Below, in pieces: positions 54,547 through 62,209 of a DNA stretch of 64,000 nt. The number at the start of each line of letters is the position of its first letter. Within the stretch, counting starts at the first letter, position 1. Origin of the DNA: Flavobacterium sp. Root901 (GTDB lineage: Bacteria; Bacteroidota; Bacteroidia; Flavobacteriales; Flavobacteriaceae); contig NZ_LMJB01000001.1 in NCBI RefSeq assembly GCF_001429765.1, positions 728,346 to 792,345 on the forward strand, in the 5' to 3' direction. The notes below the pieces were generated by a model. That model ran no database searches. It was not told where the DNA came from and saw only the letters and a program-made list of their open reading frames with translations. The translations under genes and the position numbers were made by a program.

Positions 54547-55071
54547 ATGAAAGCATTTTTACCCACAATCTGCTTGATGTTCTTAACCATTTTTAGTTCG
54601 CAAGCGCAAACTAATGCTCCAGCTGCAACTGCTAATCCATTTCCATCAATTAGTACTTTAACAACCTGGGCGAGTTTAAATTCTCAGTCTCAGTTTGATA
54701 TTGCAATTCGTGCAGTTGGATTTAAATTTGAAGTAAAGGAACCAGGTGCAGAATCTACGGCTTATACTTACATTCGTAAAGTAACTGTAAACGAAGTAAA
54801 CTATACTGATAGAATTGTGTACAGAATTACCAACAATAATTCAGCAAGTATTATCTCTTTAGTAACTGCTTCTACAGACTTAGTAAGTTTATATACTCCA
54901 CAATTAGCTACATTCAAAAATAATAATTGTAAAACTGAAATGTCTAAAGACAAAAATACAACTTGCAGCTGTTACGAAAGTGTAAATTTTGCGATCGACC
55001 TTTGCGACGAACGTGTAAAGCTTACAATGGGTGACGGAAATAAATATTTTGTTTCTGTAGCGAAAAAATAA
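54547..55071 (+). CDS. Secreted protein of unknown function
   Basis: 174 residues from the ATG at 54547; the frame is open from 54490, but that part is not a signal peptide. MKAFLPTICLMFLTIFSSQA is a signal peptide, with cleavage after SQAQ. The mature part starts Ala/Pro-rich (TNAPAATANPFPSISTL) and has four cysteines in NNNCKTEMSKDKNTTCSCYE and IDLCDERVK, which could form two disulfides. No family was recognised. A 13-bp inverted repeat follows. Confidence 0.72.
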   Translation: MKAFLPTICLMFLTIFSSQAQTNAPAATANPFPSISTLTTWASLNSQSQFDIAIRAVGFKFEVKEPGAESTAYTYIRKVTVNEVNYTDRIVYRITNNNSASIISLVTASTDLVSLYTPQLATFKNNNCKTEMSKDKNTTCSCYESVNFAIDLCDERVKLTMGDGNKYFVSVAKK

Positions 55072-55090
55072 ATTTAAAAGAAACTACGTT

Positions 55091-55135
55091 TTCCAAATCT
55101 TTGCAGACTTCTAAAAAAGCTTCAAAGATTTGGAA
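55091..55135. terminator. 13-bp perfect inverted repeat after the secreted-protein gene
   Basis: TTCCAAATCTTTG (55091-55103) and CAAAGATTTGGAA (55123-55135) pair perfectly over a 19-base loop. There is no long T-tract, so it may be a weak terminator or a 3'-end stabiliser, also for the opposite GNAT gene. Confidence 0.65.
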
Positions 55136-55153
55136 CGGATTTCTTGAAAAAAA

Positions 55154-55684
55154 TTACAAGTTTGGATTGTTTAGCTCATACCAAACCTGAGTTTCTCCTT
55201 CATATTCAAAAGAGTTTACAAATCGTAAACCTAATTTTTCCAAAGTTTTTCTGGAATTTTGATTGCCTTCATCTGCGTAGGCATAAATTGCATCCACTTT
55301 CATTTTCCTGAATGCATGATCTATAAAGGCTTTCCCGGCTTCAGTTGCATAACCTTTATTCCAGTGTTTTTCTATAAACCGATAACCAATCTCATAAAAG
55401 CTTTGATGGTTATTTATTTCATTGGTAATAAATTTTATTCCTGACCAGCCAATAAATTCATTGGTTTCTTTAAGAATTACTGCCCGGCGCCCAGTTCCAA
55501 AATCCTTATATTGCTTTTGAATATTTTCAATCTGAGCTTTGCTTTCCTCAATTTTGGTAAAGGGTTTATTGCCAAGATAAAGGTGCACATTGGGGTTTGA
55601 ATCCAATTCGAACATTACTTCTGCATCTGAAAGAAGTAATTCTCTCAATACTAAGCGTTCTGTTTCGATTGGATCTTTCATCAT
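55154..55684 (-). CDS. GNAT family N-acetyltransferase (RimJ/RimL-like)
   Basis: 176 residues. IETERLVLRELLLSDAEVMF is the common start of the RimJ/RimL branch. EIGYRFIEKHWNKGYATEAG holds the acetyl-CoA pyrophosphate loop, and DEGNQNSRKTLEKLGLRFVN is the last helix. It acetylates an amine of a protein or small molecule; ribosomal proteins are typical of the branch, but the target is open. It follows the HAD phosphatase gene with a gap of 3 bases and is likely cotranscribed. Confidence 0.9.
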   Translation of the reverse strand: MMKDPIETERLVLRELLLSDAEVMFELDSNPNVHLYLGNKPFTKIEESKAQIENIQKQYKDFGTGRRAVILKETNEFIGWSGIKFITNEINNHQSFYEIGYRFIEKHWNKGYATEAGKAFIDHAFRKMKVDAIYAYADEGNQNSRKTLEKLGLRFVNSFEYEGETQVWYELNNPNL

Positions 55685-55687
55685 ATT

Positions 55688-56491
55688 TTAATTCAGTATA
55701 TATTTCTGTACAACCTCTGCAACTCCATCATTATTATTTGAAGCTACAATTAAGTCTGCCTTATGGCGCAACTCAGGATTCACATTATCAACCCAAACGC
55801 CTAAACCGGCATATTCGATCATGGTTAAATCATTTCCTGCATTTCCAACAGCGATAATTTCACTTTGATGAATTCCGAGTTTTTCTGCCAGCAGTTTTAA
55901 ACTCGCTGCTTTGTCAATTCCCTGCTGCGCTGCTTCTAAGAAAAAAGGTTTTGACATAGAAACAGTTAAATGCGGCATTGCTTCAATTAAATCTTTTTCA
56001 ACAGATTTTAAATATGCCGGATTTTCAAGTAAAATACATTTCACAGCCGGTCTGTCAACATAATCTTTGAAACTCGAAACTTTGCGATGCACCATTCCGG
56101 TAATCTCTTTCTCGACTTCTATATATTCAGAATCTGTTTCACTTACAATTTCATCATCTAAATAAGTAATAATATGTGTTTTCATTTTAACACTGTAATC
56201 GTATAGATCATGAATTTGATCGACAGTGAGTTTTTGTTCGAAAAAGACTAAACCATCTTTTACACGGCTGATAATAGCTCCGTTAAAAGAAATCATGTAC
56301 GAATCGTTTATATCTAACTCCAATTCTTTAGCATAAGCCGTCATTGCAGAAGTTGGACGTCCGGAAGCCAAAACGACATAAACACCTTTCGCCTGAGCTT
56401 CTAAAAGTACTTTTTTATTTAAATCTGAAATTTTGTGGTCGTCTGTTAACAAGGTATCATCCATGTCCAGAACTAACATTTTATATTGCAT
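55688..56491 (-). CDS. Cof-type HAD-IIB sugar or nucleotide phosphatase
   Basis: 267 residues. The four HAD motifs are present: VLDMDDTLL (motif 1, nucleophile Asp), VVLASGRP (motif 2), the Lys motif in KAASLKLLAEKLGI, and VGNAGNDLTMIEYAG (motif 4). A type IIB cap sits between motifs 2 and 3. Such enzymes dephosphorylate sugar phosphates, flavin or other small compounds. It shares a run with the GNAT gene. Confidence 0.92.
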   Translation of the reverse strand: MQYKMLVLDMDDTLLTDDHKISDLNKKVLLEAQAKGVYVVLASGRPTSAMTAYAKELELDINDSYMISFNGAIISRVKDGLVFFEQKLTVDQIHDLYDYSVKMKTHIITYLDDEIVSETDSEYIEVEKEITGMVHRKVSSFKDYVDRPAVKCILLENPAYLKSVEKDLIEAMPHLTVSMSKPFFLEAAQQGIDKAASLKLLAEKLGIHQSEIIAVGNAGNDLTMIEYAGLGVWVDNVNPELRHKADLIVASNNNDGVAEVVQKYILN

Positions 56492-56499
56492 TTTTTTTA

Positions 56500-56607
56500 G
56501 TTTGCAGTTTGCAGTCTCAGAGTCAGTTTGCAGTTTACAATCTCAGTTGACAGTTCTACACTGTATACTGAGACCGAAAACCGGGACTGTAAACTGGAAC
56601 TGAAAAC
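56500..56607. repeat. CAGT-rich dispersed repeat
   Basis: AGTTTGCAGTTTGCAGTCTC at the left and GACTGTAAACTGGAACTGAA at the right can pair imperfectly. It starts 3 bases beyond the DUF2007 gene stop (minus strand) and fills the gap to the HAD gene. Confidence 0.7.
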
Positions 56608-56610
56608 TTC

Positions 56611-56829
56611 TTAAATACTCATTCTAAACTCTTCGATAACAGGATTTGCTTTTGCAAAATCTGTTTCCTGAATAAAAACCTCAACGGCCAGATCTGTACC
56701 GCCAAAACCTCCTAAACGAGCTGATTGAATGTTATCTTTTTTTACAGTTTCTACTCCCGCTTCTTCCAGTCTTTCCTGTAAAGCAATAGCGAGCACTTCG
56801 CTTCCTGAATACACTTTCATTAATCCCAT
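56611..56829 (-). CDS. DUF2007 domain protein
   Basis: 72 residues. MGLMKVYSGSEVLAIALQER followed by LEEAGVETVKKDN matches DUF2007, a small alpha-beta domain with an ACT-like look, suggested to be a signal-transducing protein. FGGTDLAVEVFIQETDFAKA is the second half of the fold. The function is unknown. It follows the alpha/beta hydrolase gene. Confidence 0.85.
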   Translation of the reverse strand: MGLMKVYSGSEVLAIALQERLEEAGVETVKKDNIQSARLGGFGGTDLAVEVFIQETDFAKANPVIEEFRMSI

Positions 56830-56853
56830 GGCATTTATTTTTTAATTATTAAT

Positions 56854-57669
56854 CTATTCTAATATTGTTTTTAATTGATTTTGAAAACTCTCATTTTCAT
56901 TTATTCCAATATGCTCCTGATTCTTTAGTGGAAACAAATGAGCATTTGAACTTAAAAGTTTTTTTAACCGAACTGAATTATCAAAAGGAATCAACTGGTC
57001 TTCGGTGCCGTGAAAAATATAAATTGGAGCTTTTACTTTAGGAAGATAAAGATTGGTTTCCAGACTAAATTTTTTCATAAAATCAGGAAAAAGCGGCACT
57101 CTCGAACTTGATAATTCTAAAAAATTGTAATATGGAGCCTGAAGCAGCAAAGCTTTTGGTTTGTTTTCCAAAGCCAGTTTTACGGCAAATCCCGAACCTA
57201 TTGAATATCCTGCAATTATGATTTTATTTTCAGGATATCTTTCAGCCATTGATTTATATACAATCGAAATATCTTTGGTTAATTGTTCTTCATTTTCGAT
57301 TTTACCTTCGCTTTTTCCAAAACTTCTGTAATCTAAAATAAAGATATCGTATCCTAATGACGTGTATATTTTTGCAATTTTACCCCAGGTTTCAAGTGTT
57401 CCTGCATTTCCGTGAAGATAAAAAACCAAACCCTTAGAATTTTCAGCTTTAAACAGTAAACCATTCAGGATATTTCCGTCAAATGATTTAATATTAATTT
57501 CTTCAAATTGCTGCTGGTAACCAAATTTATAATCTTTTGGAAGTTTTGAATTATGAAAAACCAATTCAACCTGATTAAAATAAATATAGGAAATGATCAA
57601 AACATAAATAATCAGAAAAAAACACAAAAGTACGATCACCAGGAATTTAACTGTTTTAAAAACCTCCAT
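56854..57669 (-). CDS. Alpha/beta hydrolase anchored by an N-terminal helix
   Basis: 271 residues. The first 30 (VKFLVIVLLCFFLIIYVLII) form a membrane anchor. YLHGNAGTLETWG is the oxyanion loop, IAGYSIGSG holds the nucleophile Ser in GYSIG, IFHGTEDQLIPF the acid and NQEHIGI the His. This is the serine aminopeptidase-like / BEM46 (ABHD13-like) group. The substrate is unknown; the enzyme probably faces the periplasm. Confidence 0.88.
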   Translation of the reverse strand: MEVFKTVKFLVIVLLCFFLIIYVLIISYIYFNQVELVFHNSKLPKDYKFGYQQQFEEINIKSFDGNILNGLLFKAENSKGLVFYLHGNAGTLETWGKIAKIYTSLGYDIFILDYRSFGKSEGKIENEEQLTKDISIVYKSMAERYPENKIIIAGYSIGSGFAVKLALENKPKALLLQAPYYNFLELSSSRVPLFPDFMKKFSLETNLYLPKVKAPIYIFHGTEDQLIPFDNSVRLKKLLSSNAHLFPLKNQEHIGINENESFQNQLKTILE

Positions 57670-57674
57670 ATATT

Positions 57675-57747
57675 GTTTTTTAGTTTTCAGTCTCAGTCTC
57701 TGTTTTCAGTTAAAAAAACTGTAAACTGAGACCGAAAACTGGGACTT
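57675..57747. repeat. CAGT-rich dispersed repeat
   Basis: AGTTTTCAGTCTCAGTCTCT and its degenerate partner CTGAGACCGAAAACTGGGAC are inverted copies. It ends 2 bases from the stop codon of the helicase-like gene. Confidence 0.7.
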
Positions 57748-57749
57748 TT

Positions 57750-58409
57750 TTACTCTTCAATATCTTCTTCTTCTTCGTCAAGCTCGTCCTCACCTTCTTC
57801 ATCCATATCGAATAAATAAGGTTCTACAAGCATTTTATCGGCCAAAATTTCGATACGTTCTGTCAAAGTTTCAGCAAAAATTAAACGCTGCGTTTTGGCA
57901 ATACTGTTTGAAATTCGCATAATTTTAGTTTCGTGGCGTAATTTCAAAATCGGATCAGCATCATCCAGAATAAACATTTTTAAACGATTTACATTGTATC
58001 CTGCAGTAGAAAACATATCGCTTAATTTATTTGGTGTTCCAATTAAAACATCAATTCCGGTAGAAACGTAATTTTTATCATAATCCATGTCGCCTTTGTC
58101 ATGCACACCATATACTTCAAGATTGGCATATTTTCCATACTTCTCAAAAAGCTCTTCCATTTCCAGCACCTTAGCTTTGTCTTCAACAATAATTAAAGCA
58201 CGAGGCGATTCTTCGTTTTTACCAGCTAATTGCTGAATTACATTCAGTACAATTGTAGTGGTTTTTCCCGATCCTTTTGGAGAAATAATGATACAATCGG
58301 CACCACTTTTTATCGTCGAAAAAGTTTCCATCTGCAAAACATTTGCTTCTGTTAAACCATTTTCAATTAGTCCGTCTTGTAATTTCTCGTTTATTTTTTT
58401 TAGTTTCAT
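57750..58409 (-). CDS. Single RecA1-domain DEAD-box-like protein with an acidic tail
   Basis: 219 residues. QMETFSTIKSGADCIIISPK with GSGKTT is the Q-motif and Walker A region, IDVLIGTPNKLSDMF has motif Ib (TPNKL), ILDDADPIL is motif II (DDAD in place of DEAD), and RLIFAETLTERIE stands where the SAT motif should be. The whole second RecA domain of a helicase is missing, and the last 25 residues (FDMDEEGEDELDEEEEDIEE) are acidic. Without domain 2 it cannot unwind RNA in the usual way, but may bind RNA or other helicases. The reading frame is clean. Confidence 0.85.
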   Translation of the reverse strand: MKLKKINEKLQDGLIENGLTEANVLQMETFSTIKSGADCIIISPKGSGKTTTIVLNVIQQLAGKNEESPRALIIVEDKAKVLEMEELFEKYGKYANLEVYGVHDKGDMDYDKNYVSTGIDVLIGTPNKLSDMFSTAGYNVNRLKMFILDDADPILKLRHETKIMRISNSIAKTQRLIFAETLTERIEILADKMLVEPYLFDMDEEGEDELDEEEEDIEE

Positions 58410-58411
58410 GC

Positions 58412-58455
58412 TTAATTTTAGATTTATGATTTTAGAATTTAGATTCTAAATCATT
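58412..58455. repeat. TTTAGAATTTAGATTCTAAA repeat
   Basis: TTTAGAATTTAGATTCTAAA and neighbouring units stand directly next to the stop of the sigma-54 regulator gene (58456) and are related to the TTTGGAATTT family. Confidence 0.5.
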
Positions 58456-59619
58456 TTATTTGCTTGCGAACATTTTTACATCGCTTTCAGAAATTTCGTT
58501 TCCTCCCAAAATGATTAATCTTTCCACAACATTTCGAAGTTCACGAATATTCCCTGTCCAATCATATTCCTGCAATAATTGTATGGCTTGCGCCGAAAAT
58601 ATTTTAACCGCATTTCCTTGTTCAGAAGCAATTTTCTCTGCAAAATGTTTTATCAAAGCAGGGATATCTTCGCGTCTTTCATTTAATGGCGGTACTTTAA
58701 TTAAAATCACGGCCAGACGATGGTACAAATCTTCACGGAAACGGCCTTCGGCAATTTCTGTTTTTAAATCTTTATTGGTTGCCGCAACAACGCGTACATC
58801 AACTTTAATATCTTTATCGGCACCAACTCTCGTAATCATGCTTTCCTGTAATGCCCTCAAAACTTTGGCTTGCGCCGAAAGGCTCATATCACCAATTTCA
58901 TCTAAGAAAATAGTTCCTTTATCTGCAGCTTCAAACTTTCCGGCACGATCTTTCACTGCCGATGTAAAAGCTCCTTTTACATGTCCGAATAACTCACTTT
59001 CGATCAATTCACTCGGAATTGCAGCACAGTTTACTTCAATTAAAGGAAAATTAGCGCGTTCGCTTTTTTCATGTAATTGATGTGCCACTAATTCTTTTCC
59101 GGTTCCGTTTGGACCCGTAATCAAAACTCTGGCTTCGGTTTGAGCCACTTTATCAATCATCACTTTAATATGATTAATTGATTCGCTCTCGCCTATCATT
59201 TCGTAATTTTTGCTGACTTTTTTCTTTAGAATTTTATTCTCGACAACTAATTGTTTTTTGTCTAAAGCGTTACGAACTGTATTCAGTAAACGATTCAAAT
59301 CCGGTGGTTTTGAAATATAATCAAAAGCTCCTAAACGCATGGTGTGAATAGCCGTTTCCATATCGCCATGACCTGAAATCATAACCATCGGAATCTCCGG
59401 TTTTATCTTTTTTACTTCTTCCAAAACCTCAACACCGTCCATTTTTGGCATTTTGATATCACACAAAACCAAATCGTAATCGTTGTTTTTTATTTTTTCA
59501 AGACCAGCGACGCCATCTTCGGCTTCATCAACCTGATAAGAATCATTTTCTTCTGATAAAATTTTTACCAAAACCCTTCTGATTGCTGCTTCGTCTTCTA
59601 TGATTAGTATTTTACTCAT
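58456..59619 (-). CDS. Sigma-54-dependent response regulator without a DNA-binding domain
   Basis: 387 residues from MSKILIIEDEAAIRRVL. A receiver domain (about 1-120) has the acid pocket IEDE and the phosphorylation Asp in LVLCDIKMPKMDG. An AAA+ domain (about 140-375) has Walker A TGPNGTGKELVAHQLH, the sigma-54 contact loop GAFTSAVKDRAG (GAFTSA in place of GAFTGA), Walker B GTIFLDEIGDMS and RVVAATNKDL. The protein stops soon after LRNVVERLIILGGNEIS, so the Fis-type helix-turn-helix is missing. It must reach sigma-54 without specific DNA binding. No histidine kinase is adjacent. Confidence 0.92.
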   Translation of the reverse strand: MSKILIIEDEAAIRRVLVKILSEENDSYQVDEAEDGVAGLEKIKNNDYDLVLCDIKMPKMDGVEVLEEVKKIKPEIPMVMISGHGDMETAIHTMRLGAFDYISKPPDLNRLLNTVRNALDKKQLVVENKILKKKVSKNYEMIGESESINHIKVMIDKVAQTEARVLITGPNGTGKELVAHQLHEKSERANFPLIEVNCAAIPSELIESELFGHVKGAFTSAVKDRAGKFEAADKGTIFLDEIGDMSLSAQAKVLRALQESMITRVGADKDIKVDVRVVAATNKDLKTEIAEGRFREDLYHRLAVILIKVPPLNERREDIPALIKHFAEKIASEQGNAVKIFSAQAIQLLQEYDWTGNIRELRNVVERLIILGGNEISESDVKMFASK

Positions 59620-59626
59620 TTTTTTT

Positions 59627-59719
59627 AAGGTTCTAAGGTTCTGAGACGCTAAGATTCTAAGGTTCATCTTTTGGTACTAATATCTTAGAACCTCAGAATC
59701 TTAGTATCTTAGCACCTTT
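59627..59719. repeat. TTAGAATCTTAG-family inverted repeat
   Basis: AAGGTTCTAAGGTTCTGAGA at the left and CTTAGAACCTCAGAATCTTA at the right are imperfect inverted partners, and the element ends 3 bases from the stop codon of the NatB-like gene. Confidence 0.75.
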
Positions 59720-59722
59720 AAA

Positions 59723-61039
59723 TCAATATTTAAGCCATCTATACAATTCTTTCCATGTTGGTTTTTTGCCGTACATTAAAATACCTACGCGGTAAATTTT
59801 TGCAGCAAACCAAACGACAAGGAAAAATGTAGCAAACAATAATGATACCGAAATTGCGATTTGCCACCACGGCACTCCAAACGGAATACGCATTAACATA
59901 ACGATTGGCGATGTAAGCGGGATCATCGAAAACACAACGGCAACAGTTCCGTGAGGATCGTTTACTACAGTAAAAAATCCAATGTAAACACTTAAAATCA
60001 GAGGCATCAATATTGGAAGTAAAAATTGCTGAGAATCGGTTTGATTGTCAACTGCTGCTCCAATTGCTGCGTAGAACGAACTGTAGAGAAAATAACCTCC
60101 AATAAAATAAATGACAAATCCTATTAGAATACTTGCAATAGGCAGATTCCATGCTTCACTTAATCCAATTTGCATTATGTCTGAAAAATTATGTCCCATT
60201 GACTGCATCAAAGCTGGTGGTATGTTAGAGGTTGGTCCTACATTAACACCAAAAAATGCCGAAGCAGCAAACATTAAACTTAAACCAATAATCGCCCAAA
60301 TCATAAATTGTAAAATTCCTGCCAGTGAAGTGCCGACAATTTTTCCAATCATTAACTGAAAAGGCTTTACAGATGAAATGATAATTTCGATAATTCGGTT
60401 TGTTTTTTCTTCGATTACGCTTCGCATTACCATATTTCCGTAAATGATAATGAACATCATAATCAAATATCCAAATGCTCCGCCAATCCCAATTTTTATT
60501 TCATTTAAACCTTTTAAACTTTCTTCTCCGGAAGCTTTAATCAAATGTATATTTACTTTTGATTGTGCTTTTTGAATCGCCAGAGTATCTAATTTTGCTC
60601 CTTCAAGGTTTAATTTTGTGATTTTTGCGGCAATAATATCCTGTGTGTCTTCTACAAAAGAAATACTTGGACTGTTATTCGAAATAAACTCAATTTTGCT
60701 TTCTAAATCTTTAGTATTATTTGTTTTTGGAATAACAATTAACCCGCTGAAATTTTCTTTTGCAATGCTGTCTTTTAAAGCCTTTACATCAATTTCAGAT
60801 AAATTAAGATATTTGAATTCTGATCCTTTTTTATTTTCTTTTAAAAAGTCAGCAGCAAAAAGTCCGGTTTCGTCATGAATCGCAATGCGTTTTGTTTCGG
60901 CTTTCATTGTACTTAAATAGCCAATAAAAACAGCTATTGCCACAAATAAAAGCGGGCTCAGAAAAGTCATGACAACAAAAGATTTATTGCGGACTTTGGC
61001 AATAAATTCTCTTTTTATAATCAACGAGATAATACTCAT
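59723..61039 (-). CDS. ABC-2 type permease (NatB-like)
   Basis: 438 residues. One N-terminal helix (NKSFVVMTFLSPLLFVAIAV), a periplasmic part of about 170 residues, then five or six helices from FGYLIMMFIIIYGNMVMRSV to the C-terminus. VIEEKTNRIIEIIISSVKPF is the conserved NatB motif. With the ATPase of the next gene it forms an ABC exporter, in Bacillus for Na+; the substrate here is not certain. It follows the ATPase gene, with a repeat between. Confidence 0.9.
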   Translation of the reverse strand: MSIISLIIKREFIAKVRNKSFVVMTFLSPLLFVAIAVFIGYLSTMKAETKRIAIHDETGLFAADFLKENKKGSEFKYLNLSEIDVKALKDSIAKENFSGLIVIPKTNNTKDLESKIEFISNNSPSISFVEDTQDIIAAKITKLNLEGAKLDTLAIQKAQSKVNIHLIKASGEESLKGLNEIKIGIGGAFGYLIMMFIIIYGNMVMRSVIEEKTNRIIEIIISSVKPFQLMIGKIVGTSLAGILQFMIWAIIGLSLMFAASAFFGVNVGPTSNIPPALMQSMGHNFSDIMQIGLSEAWNLPIASILIGFVIYFIGGYFLYSSFYAAIGAAVDNQTDSQQFLLPILMPLILSVYIGFFTVVNDPHGTVAVVFSMIPLTSPIVMLMRIPFGVPWWQIAISVSLLFATFFLVVWFAAKIYRVGILMYGKKPTWKELYRWLKY

Positions 61040-61048
61040 AAATATTTT

Positions 61049-61119
61049 TAAATTTCAAATTCTAAATTCCAATTAAATACATCTAAAATTGGAATTTGGA
61101 ATTTAATTATTGGAATTTT
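61049..61119. repeat. TTTGGAATTT-family inverted repeat
   Basis: AAATTCTAAATTCCAATT and AAATTGGAATTTGGAATTT are inverted partners, right against the stop of the NatA-like gene (61120). Confidence 0.75.
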
Positions 61120-62049
61120 TTAAATCTTGTTTTCAGTTACAGTCTGAATAAAAATATCATTTATGCTTGGAATTTTTTCTACAAAATGCGTTACTTGTCC
61201 GCGTTGTGTCAGGACGTTCAGTAATTCATTTGACGAAGCGTTTCCTATTTGAATATTTAATTTTAAATCATCATTCAGCGATTTGAAATTTGCAGGCGAA
61301 ACGGTAAATTTCTGTGTAATGTCATACATCAGGCCTTCAACATTATTAGTCAGGATTCCAACCTCAAAACTGTTTGTTCTAAACTGACGTTTTATATCGC
61401 CAATTTTTCCTTCCAACAATTTATTTGACTTATGGATCAGGGCAATATTTTCGCAAAGTTCTTCTACGCTTTCCATTCTGTGCGTAGAAAAAATAATCGT
61501 TGAACCCTGCTCTTTCAAAGCCAGGATTTCATCTTTAATAATATTTGCATTTACAGGATCAAATCCGGAAAAAGGCTCATCTAAAATCAATAATTTCGGT
61601 TTATGAAGCACACAAACCACAAACTGAATTTTCTGTGCCATTCCTTTAGAAAGTTCCTGAATTTTCTTATTCCACCAGCCCTGAATTCCCAAACGATCGA
61701 ACCAGTAATCTAATTGCTTTTTAGCTTCGGCTTTGGAAAGTCCTTTCATCTGTGCCAAATACAAACACTGCTCTCCTACTTTCATTGAACTGTACAAACC
61801 TCTTTCTTCCGGAAGATATCCAATTGTCTGTACATGTTTAGGCTGTAGTTTTTCTCCATCCAAAATTACTTCGCCGCTGTCTGGCAGGGTAATTTGATTT
61901 ATGATTCTGATAAGGGAAGTTTTTCCGGCTCCATTTGGACCTAATAGTCCATAAATACTGCCTTTAGGCACATTTAATGAAACTTCGTTAAGCGCCACAT
62001 AATCGCCATATTGTTTTACGACTTTATGTACTTCTAGTAAGTTGCTCAT
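61120..62049 (-). CDS. ABC transporter ATP-binding protein (NatA-like)
   Basis: 309 residues from the ATG at 62049 (MSNLLEVHKVVKQYG); an upstream ATG at 62085 adds 12 residues without family support. Walker A is LLGPNGAGKTSLIRIIN, the signature is ELSKGMAQKIQFVVCVL and Walker B is LLILDEPFSGFDPVN. The signature LSKGM is like NatA. A C-terminal domain of about 80 residues (FEVGILTNNVEGLMYDITQK) is common in this group. It powers the permease in the following gene. Confidence 0.93.
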   Translation of the reverse strand: MSNLLEVHKVVKQYGDYVALNEVSLNVPKGSIYGLLGPNGAGKTSLIRIINQITLPDSGEVILDGEKLQPKHVQTIGYLPEERGLYSSMKVGEQCLYLAQMKGLSKAEAKKQLDYWFDRLGIQGWWNKKIQELSKGMAQKIQFVVCVLHKPKLLILDEPFSGFDPVNANIIKDEILALKEQGSTIIFSTHRMESVEELCENIALIHKSNKLLEGKIGDIKRQFRTNSFEVGILTNNVEGLMYDITQKFTVSPANFKSLNDDLKLNIQIGNASSNELLNVLTQRGQVTHFVEKIPSINDIFIQTVTENKI

Positions 62050-62145
62050 TTGTTTTATTGGATTTTCTTGTACTGGCTTTTGCAATTTTTGCCAACAGTC
62101 TGTAAAAGTAAATAATTACAAGCGAATCTGCATAATAATACGCAA

Positions 62146-62179
62146 AAAACCCATTCTATTTCTGTCTAGAATGGGTTTT
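62146..62179 (-). terminator. Terminator after dnaJ
   Basis: AAAACCCATTCTA and TAGAATGGGTTTT pair perfectly over an 8-base loop, 31 bases past the dnaJ stop codon on the minus strand. Confidence 0.88.
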
Positions 62180-62209
62180 AAATTATATAAACATTTTAAA
62201 AAGTTTAGA

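Noticed and set aside
57750..58409. Helicase pseudogene
   Set aside because: No remains of domain 2 in any frame and a clear acidic end; more likely a real short protein.
58412..58455. Frameshift remains of the missing HTH of the sigma-54 regulator
   Set aside because: The bases after the stop are a dispersed repeat, not a Fis-like HTH in any frame.
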